From the NCBI RefSeq assembly GCF_051846935.1, contig NZ_JBPYCS010000003.1:62001-126000 (forward strand): a stretch of DNA of 64,000 nt, written 5' to 3'. The position numbers were made by a program, and so were the translations under genes. The notes beneath the pieces were generated by a model. The model searched no databases. It was not told where the DNA came from and saw nothing but the letters and a program-made list of their open reading frames with translations. Source of the DNA: JBPYCR01 sp051846935 (GTDB taxonomy: Bacteria; Bacillota; Bacilli; Bacillales; Amphibacillaceae). Below, in pieces: positions 60,944 through 64,000 of the stretch; positions within the stretch are counted from its first letter, which is position 1; each line of letters starts with the position of its first letter.

Positions 60944-63223
60944 TTATGATGTCTTTTCTTCATTTGAATGCTGGGAAGTAAACACAGTACGAGGCTTATT
61001 CCCTTCATAAGGTCCAACAATACCACGATCTTCCATCGCATCGATCAAGCGAGCTGCACGAGTATAACCAATTCGGAATCTTCGTTGTAACATTGACACA
61101 CTCGCACTTTGCATTTCCATTACCATTTGGACAGCATCCTCAAACAATTCATCATCGACTTCTGTGGAAACAGAAGATGTTTCTTCAGGAATCATTTCCT
61201 CTTGATAGGTAGCTTTCTGTTGTTCAATACAATGATTAACGACGCGTTCAACTTCTTCATCTGATAGAAATGCGCCTTGTACACGAATTGGCTTTGATTT
61301 TCCTACAGGTATATAGAGCATATCCCCTCTGCCTAGTAATTTTTCCGCTCCTCCTGTATCAAGAATCGTTCGAGAATCTACTGCAGATGAAACACTAAAG
61401 GCAATTCTAGACGGTATGTTTGCCTTAATGACACCTGTAATTACGTCTACGGAAGGACGTTGAGTAGCAATTATTAAATGAATCCCTGCTGCTCTCGCCA
61501 TTTGAGCCAGACGGGTAATGGAATCTTCTACATCATTTGAAGCTACCATCATTAAATCAGCGAGTTCATCTACTAATACGACGATAAAAGGCAAATTAGG
61601 CTGCTCTGTTTCAGTGTCTTCATTATATCGTTTTATATATTCATTATAACCTTCTATATTTCTCGTACCTGTTTCTGAAAATAGTTCATAACGACGTTCC
61701 ATTTCATTAACTACTTTTTTTAAAGCAACGGAAGCTTTTTTAGGGTCCGTCACTACAGGAGCTAGTAAATGAGGAATTCCATTATATACATTCAATTCTA
61801 CTTTTTTCGGATCAATCATCATCATCTTTACTTCATGTGGTTTCGCCCGCATTAATATCGTCGTGATAATTCCATTAATACAGACACTTTTCCCGCTCCC
61901 AGTTGCACCAGCAATGAGTAAATGCGGCATTTTAGCTAGTTCACCTACGACTGCATCTCCAGAAATATCCCTTCCTAAAGCGAATAGCAACTTGGAGGGA
62001 TGCTTTGTTGTTACGTCTAACACTTCACGTAATGAAACCATAGCAACATCTTTATTTGGCACTTCTATACCAACTGCTGACTTTCCCGGAATTGGCGCTT
62101 CAATTCGAATATCTTGTGCAGCGAGGGCAAGAGCTAAATCATCATGCAAGCTTACAATTCTACTCACTTTTACCCCAGCATCTGGATAAACTTCATACTT
62201 TGTCACAGCTGGGCCGACATGGACTTTCGTAACTTTTGCTTTTACTCCGAAACTATGAAAAGTTTGTTCAAGTTTTCGTACGGTTGACTGAATTTGAGAT
62301 TTTTCATGCTGCTGAGAGGTGTACGCTGGCTCTGCTAATAGTTTAAACGACGGTAAGTCATACTCGTAGTTTTCTGTTGCTGTCATTGGACTATTTTTCA
62401 ACACTTCATCTAAATCTTCTTGTTGATCTTGCTGTTGAGCATCTTTATCCACCGCTGGAGGGTTGTCCATTGATGTTGGTTCTGAAAATGCTACATCTGT
62501 AAAGTCCTGGATAACAGGCTCAATTATTTCCTCTGGTTGAGCGATACGTTCACTCGACGTTTTTAGTTGTTCCTCTACCTCACGATCAATCTTTTTATTG
62601 TTTTGATACGTTTTCCACCGTTCTTTTAAATGATTATATGCTGATTTAAATTTCTGTATTATTTTTGCAAACAGATCACCTAAAGATAAATCGGTCGTAA
62701 AAATAAACCCGATAAGTATTGAAAACACCGCAACAATCTTTGCACCGCTTGCTGAAAATAAATAATACGTAAATGCAAAAAGGATTCCACCAATTATTCC
62801 ACCGCCGAGCTGCATACTTGTGCCTTGACCATTCATAAAGGCTAAAAAATGCTCCCACGTTGATCGAATTATGGATGTCTCCGCAGAAACTATTAGAAGA
62901 CGTTCAAATATTTGTATATGTGTCAGCAATAAAACCCCAAAAAAGCTAATATAAAAACCGACCATCCTTTTGCTCAAGAAAGCTGGGACTTTTCGCTTTA
63001 CTAATAATATAATTCCTGTCACTAATAGAAATAACGAGGCAGTAAAATACCAAATCCCTAAAAAGAAACGAAATAAATTTTCCAATCCTGTCGGTATGGC
63101 GCCGTCACTTATTGCGCTCGCTCCGCTTCCAAATATCGCTAAAAATATTAATAATAAACCAATAAGCTCGTACTTTAACTGCTTTTTAAGCCCTTTTTTT
63201 CTCTTTCTACGCTTCTTGGCCAT
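60944..63223 (-). CDS. spoIIIE: DNA translocase SpoIIIE (FtsK family)
   Basis: SpoIIIE pumps the chromosome into the forespore across the septum. The 759-residue protein has four membrane helices in the first 180 residues, a linker, the FtsK alpha-beta motor with Walker A AGATGSGKS near residue 443 and Walker B IVVLVDELADLMM, and a C-terminal gamma winged helix (MLQRRFRIGYTRAARLIDAM). I chose the ATG at 63223 with GAGGTG six bases upstream. A YtpT/SftA-type FtsK paralogue is less likely given four helices and the link to ylzJ and tepA. Confidence 0.95.
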   Translation of the reverse strand: MAKKRRKRKKGLKKQLKYELIGLLLIFLAIFGSGASAISDGAIPTGLENLFRFFLGIWYFTASLFLLVTGIILLVKRKVPAFLSKRMVGFYISFFGVLLLTHIQIFERLLIVSAETSIIRSTWEHFLAFMNGQGTSMQLGGGIIGGILFAFTYYLFSASGAKIVAVFSILIGFIFTTDLSLGDLFAKIIQKFKSAYNHLKERWKTYQNNKKIDREVEEQLKTSSERIAQPEEIIEPVIQDFTDVAFSEPTSMDNPPAVDKDAQQQDQQEDLDEVLKNSPMTATENYEYDLPSFKLLAEPAYTSQQHEKSQIQSTVRKLEQTFHSFGVKAKVTKVHVGPAVTKYEVYPDAGVKVSRIVSLHDDLALALAAQDIRIEAPIPGKSAVGIEVPNKDVAMVSLREVLDVTTKHPSKLLFALGRDISGDAVVGELAKMPHLLIAGATGSGKSVCINGIITTILMRAKPHEVKMMMIDPKKVELNVYNGIPHLLAPVVTDPKKASVALKKVVNEMERRYELFSETGTRNIEGYNEYIKRYNEDTETEQPNLPFIVVLVDELADLMMVASNDVEDSITRLAQMARAAGIHLIIATQRPSVDVITGVIKANIPSRIAFSVSSAVDSRTILDTGGAEKLLGRGDMLYIPVGKSKPIRVQGAFLSDEEVERVVNHCIEQQKATYQEEMIPEETSSVSTEVDDELFEDAVQMVMEMQSASVSMLQRRFRIGYTRAARLIDAMEDRGIVGPYEGNKPRTVFTSQHSNEEKTS

Positions 63224-63258
63224 CGTATTCACCTCAATCATCTACTACTTAGATAGAA

Positions 63259-63299
63259 TATGTAAACCCTTGCCGTCTTAGGTGGCAAGGGTTTACATA
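63259..63299. terminator. 16-bp perfect stem-loop between ylzJ and spoIIIE
   Basis: TATGTAAACCCTTGCC pairs perfectly with GGCAAGGGTTTACATA around a nine-base loop. No T-run follows on the minus strand (ATATTCTATC), so it may be a weak terminator, processing signal or attenuator in front of spoIIIE. Confidence 0.5.
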
Positions 63300-63328
63300 A
63301 CGGGTTAATCTTCTTTTAGTATACCATA

Positions 63329-63556
63329 TTATTCTTTTTTACCAATATATTCTGTTGATAAAACAGACCCTGGTATATAACTTTCATTCAAAAAATCGTC
63401 GGGATCGGTAGATAATAGTTGGATTACTTGATACGCGCCATCGCTATTTTTTTCAGCCAAAATAGTTTTGCCTTGATAAGTAAGACATTCCTGCTGACTT
63501 GATTCTGAATTGACTGGAAATACATCTGTTTCACATAAGGGTGTATATAAAATCAT
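63329..63556 (-). CDS. ylzJ: YlzJ-like protein
   Basis: This 75-residue soluble protein begins MILYTPLCETDVFP, as YlzJ does, and ends PGSVLSTEYIGKKE. Its ATG overlaps the tepA stop (ATGA), so the two are translationally coupled. The place between tepA and spoIIIE matches B. subtilis. The function is unknown. Confidence 0.85.
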   Translation of the reverse strand: MILYTPLCETDVFPVNSESSQQECLTYQGKTILAEKNSDGAYQVIQLLSTDPDDFLNESYIPGSVLSTEYIGKKE

Positions 63557-64000
63557 TGGATCACCTGTTCTGTTTGTCCTTTTTGATTCGATATTAATTC
63601 ATTCATTTTTTCCATTGCTTCTTTAACGCCACCGACACGGTTAATTAAGCCATATTCTACCGCTTCTCTCCCAACGATATTTGTACCGATATCTCTTGTT
63701 AAGTTTCCTTTTGCAAACATTAGATCTTTGAATTGCTGCTCTTTTATATTGGAATGAGAAATAACGAAATTAATGACGCGATCCTGCATTTTATCCAAAT
63801 ATTCAAAGGTTTGCGGAACACCAATAACAAGTCCAGTTAACCGAACAGGATGAATAGTCATTGTTGCTGTAGGAGCAATAAACGAATAATCAGTAGCAAC
63901 TGCGATCGGTACACCTATTGAATGCCCGCCACCTAAGACAATTGACACAGTTGGTTTTGAAATCGAGGTGATCATTTCCGATAGCGCTAATCCTGCTTCT
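63553..64000 (-). CDS. tepA: translocation-enhancing protein TepA (ClpP-like protease), N-terminus cut by window edge
   Basis: TepA is a ClpP-fold serine protease reported to aid protein export in B. subtilis. The visible 148 residues include the N-terminal side of the fold (EAGLALSEMITSISKPTVS), GGGHSIGVPIAVATDYSF with the nucleophile serine, and IHPVRLTGLVIG with the histidine. The frame stays open to the window edge, so the first third of the protein lies outside. It is the first gene of the tepA-ylzJ-spoIIIE run. Confidence 0.9.
   Translation of the reverse strand, partial: EAGLALSEMITSISKPTVSIVLGGGHSIGVPIAVATDYSFIAPTATMTIHPVRLTGLVIGVPQTFEYLDKMQDRVINFVISHSNIKEQQFKDLMFAKGNLTRDIGTNIVGREAVEYGLINRVGGVKEAMEKMNELISNQKGQTEQVIQ

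Noticed and set aside
1..64000. CRISPR arrays, tRNA or rRNA genes, prophage or intact transposase genes
   Set aside because: No regularly spaced short repeats, cloverleaf sequences, rRNA motifs or transposase motifs were seen on either strand.

Overview
The window is about 64 kb of low-GC chromosome from an endospore-forming Firmicute of the family Bacillaceae, most like the Oceanobacillus/Virgibacillus group (an inference from gene order and protein sequences; no 16S rRNA gene is present). It holds the sporulation genes spoIIA-sigF, spoVA, spoIIM, cotE, spoVS, spoIIIE, dacB, dacF and spmAB. Almost every gene lies on the minus strand; the one clear exception is the aldo/keto reductase yqkF. 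I found no tRNA, rRNA, CRISPR array, prophage or intact insertion sequence.

Block 1 (1-38.7 kb) follows the Bacillus subtilis gudB-to-yqkF order with local changes. It runs gudB (cut by the window edge), ddl, the MecA paralogue ypbH, ypbG, a short ypbE-like gene, ypbD, recQ and ypbB. Next comes a cobalamin-riboswitch-controlled pair (a DUF4430 lipoprotein and an ECF S-component), which sits where B. subtilis has a riboflavin transporter, ferredoxin, serA and sigX-rsiX. It continues with resABCDE (cytochrome c biogenesis and redox signalling), rluB, spmAB, dacB, scpAB, ribT, a small M50 peptidase, ppiB, lysA, a reduced spoVA cluster (AF, AB and AA only), sigF-spoIIAB-spoIIAA, dacF, pdp, deoB, xerD, yqzK, fur, spoIIM, an EndoQ-like gene, nudF and yqkF.

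Block 2 (38.8-64 kb) follows a different B. subtilis region: cotE, ymcA (ricA), miaB, spoVS, ymdB, rny, recA, cinA, pgsA, rodZ, ymfK, ymfJ, ymfI, ymfH, ymfF, a four-gene nucleoside ABC importer (nupQPO and nupN), spoIIIE, ylzJ and tepA (cut by the window edge). The join between yqkF and cotE is a synteny breakpoint; mutSL, which follow cotE in B. subtilis, are absent here, as are tdh-kbl between miaB and spoVS.

Control signals that can be read directly include a complete cobalamin riboswitch with its promoter and a hairpin hiding the ribosome binding site, a PerR/Fur-type box at a consensus fur promoter, a LexA box at the recA promoter, sporulation-type promoters at spoVAA and cotE, and about fifteen intrinsic terminators. 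The larger intergenic gaps (18.5-19.4, 24.2-24.4, 41.9-42.7, 44.0-44.4 and 59.1-59.4 kb) are mostly filled by dispersed GC-rich repeats and a MITE-like element. The most interesting items are the riboswitch/DUF4430/ECF-S uptake module, the spoVA cluster without its AC-AD-AE core, and the repeat families.
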